DNA from: CAVSWN01 sp046728115
GTDB taxonomy: Bacteria > Acidobacteriota > Vicinamibacteria > Vicinamibacterales > CAVVIG01
Assembly (NCBI GenBank): GCA_046728115.1
Contig: JBKPDW010000566.1
Span: forward strand, 1-14,661
DNA length: 14,661 bases
Direction: 5' to 3'
In this document: piece by piece, positions 14,061-14,661 of the stretch
Position numbering within the stretch: the first letter of the stretch is position 1
How the letters are laid out: each line of letters opens with the position of its first letter
The notes under the pieces: generated by a model
The model's input: the letters and a program-made list of their open reading frames with translations, nothing else
Database searches by the model: none
What the model was told of the DNA's origin: nothing
Position numbers and translations under genes: made by a program

Positions 14061-14661
14061 TTGCTGGACATCCTCGCCGTAGATCTCCGATATGCGCTGC
14101 GTATCTTCCGCCGGAGCCCCGGTTTCGCCGCGACGGCTGTCGTCTCCCTGGCAGTCGGGATTGCCGCCGCTACAGGGCTGTTTAGCATCGTGAATGCGGC
14201 GTTACTGAATCCCTTCCCATTCCCCGACATCAATCGGATCGTCAGGCTTGACATGATCGACAAGGGCAAGCCGCGTGGTCTGTTTGTCACGGCGCGACAG
14301 CTCGTCGCCCTTCAACACAGCGAAGTCTTGGACGGCGCCTTCGCCGCGAACACCTGGGAGATGACGCTGACCGGCCAGGACCTCCCAGAAGCGGTGCGCA
14401 CCCAGTATTTTTCAGCAAACGCTTTGAACGTCCGCGGGGTTCCGCCCCTCCTCGGACGAGTCTTCAACGAGGCGGACGGGCCGGCGGGCGAGCAGCCCCA
14501 GCGGGTCGTCGTGCTCACCTATCGGTTCTGGCAGCGACACTTCGGCGGGCGGCCTGAGGCCGTGGGGCAGACCCTCCATTTGAACCGCGAACCCTACATC
14601 GTGATTGGCGTGCTGCCGCGTGAATACTTTTCCACGGGGCCGGAGATTCTCGTTCCCCTTC
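14061..14661 (+). CDS. ADOP-type ABC transporter permease (MacB-like), 3' end outside window
   Basis: An unbroken frame begins at TTG 14061, with AGGAA 5 bases upstream, and runs to the edge (200 codons). It reads LDILAVDLRYALRIFRRSPG, then a first transmembrane segment FAATAVVSLAVGIAAATGLF, then SIVNAALLNPFPFPD. A long periplasmic part follows, with LVALQHSEVLDGAFA, YFSANALNVRGVPPLLGRVF and VVVLTYRFWQRHFGGRPEAV, typical of the MacB periplasmic core. This is the N-terminal half of acidobacterial duplicated orphan permeases (about 800 residues). The ATPase partner is normally encoded elsewhere. The gene starts about 65 bases beyond the IS66 remnant on the opposite strand. TTG is an unusual start, and the true start could have been lost. 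Confidence 0.85.
   Translation, partial: MLDILAVDLRYALRIFRRSPGFAATAVVSLAVGIAAATGLFSIVNAALLNPFPFPDINRIVRLDMIDKGKPRGLFVTARQLVALQHSEVLDGAFAANTWEMTLTGQDLPEAVRTQYFSANALNVRGVPPLLGRVFNEADGPAGEQPQRVVVLTYRFWQRHFGGRPEAVGQTLHLNREPYIVIGVLPREYFSTGPEILVPL

Overview
The window is GC-rich bacterial DNA that most resembles Acidobacteriota, probably a Vicinamibacteria-type soil lineage. This is inferred from gene families: an ADOP-type (MacB-like) ABC permease at the right edge, an ECF-type sigma factor overlapping a large Ser/Thr kinase, and a divergent HELQH protein next to it. No 16S rRNA gene is present, so the assignment stays an inference.

Region 1 (1-6360) reads as a stress/energy cluster. It holds the 3' end of groEL, a small unknown gene, a two-helix membrane protein, a stand-alone ATP synthase F1 alpha gene (atpA), a divergent pair of XRE-type regulator and Hsp20 around an AT-rich operator/promoter region, two more tiny membrane proteins, a GlsB/YeaQ-type membrane protein and a Crp/Fnr-type regulator. 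Between them lie a decayed receiver domain and a degenerate second copy of the crp-type promoter plus start codon. The XRE protein probably controls hsp20 and its own gene; the Crp/Fnr-type protein may control other parts of the cluster.

Region 2 (6360-7456) is accessory DNA: two translationally coupled small ORFs of unknown function and the tail of a tyrosine recombinase that ends at the 3' end of a tRNA-Arg(CCG) gene.

Region 3 (7456-11548) lies between two tRNA-Arg genes on the minus strand. It carries a MEDS-domain sensor, a transmembrane Ser/Thr kinase that has lost its TPR region through frameshifts, the ECF sigma factor overlapping it, and a divergent HELQH protein.

Region 4 (11549-14661) holds an Sfp-type phosphopantetheinyl transferase and tRNA-Lys(CTT). 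These are followed by a gene graveyard: a serine recombinase tail running into the tRNA, a chimeric gene start, and IS3 and IS66 transposase remnants. An ADOP permease starts next and runs off the window.

The strongest leads are the orphan atpA inside a chaperone/stress cluster, the XRE-hsp20 operator region with a possible SD-masking hairpin, the duplicated crp promoter-plus-start fragment, the family of tiny membrane proteins, and the frameshifted kinase tail.
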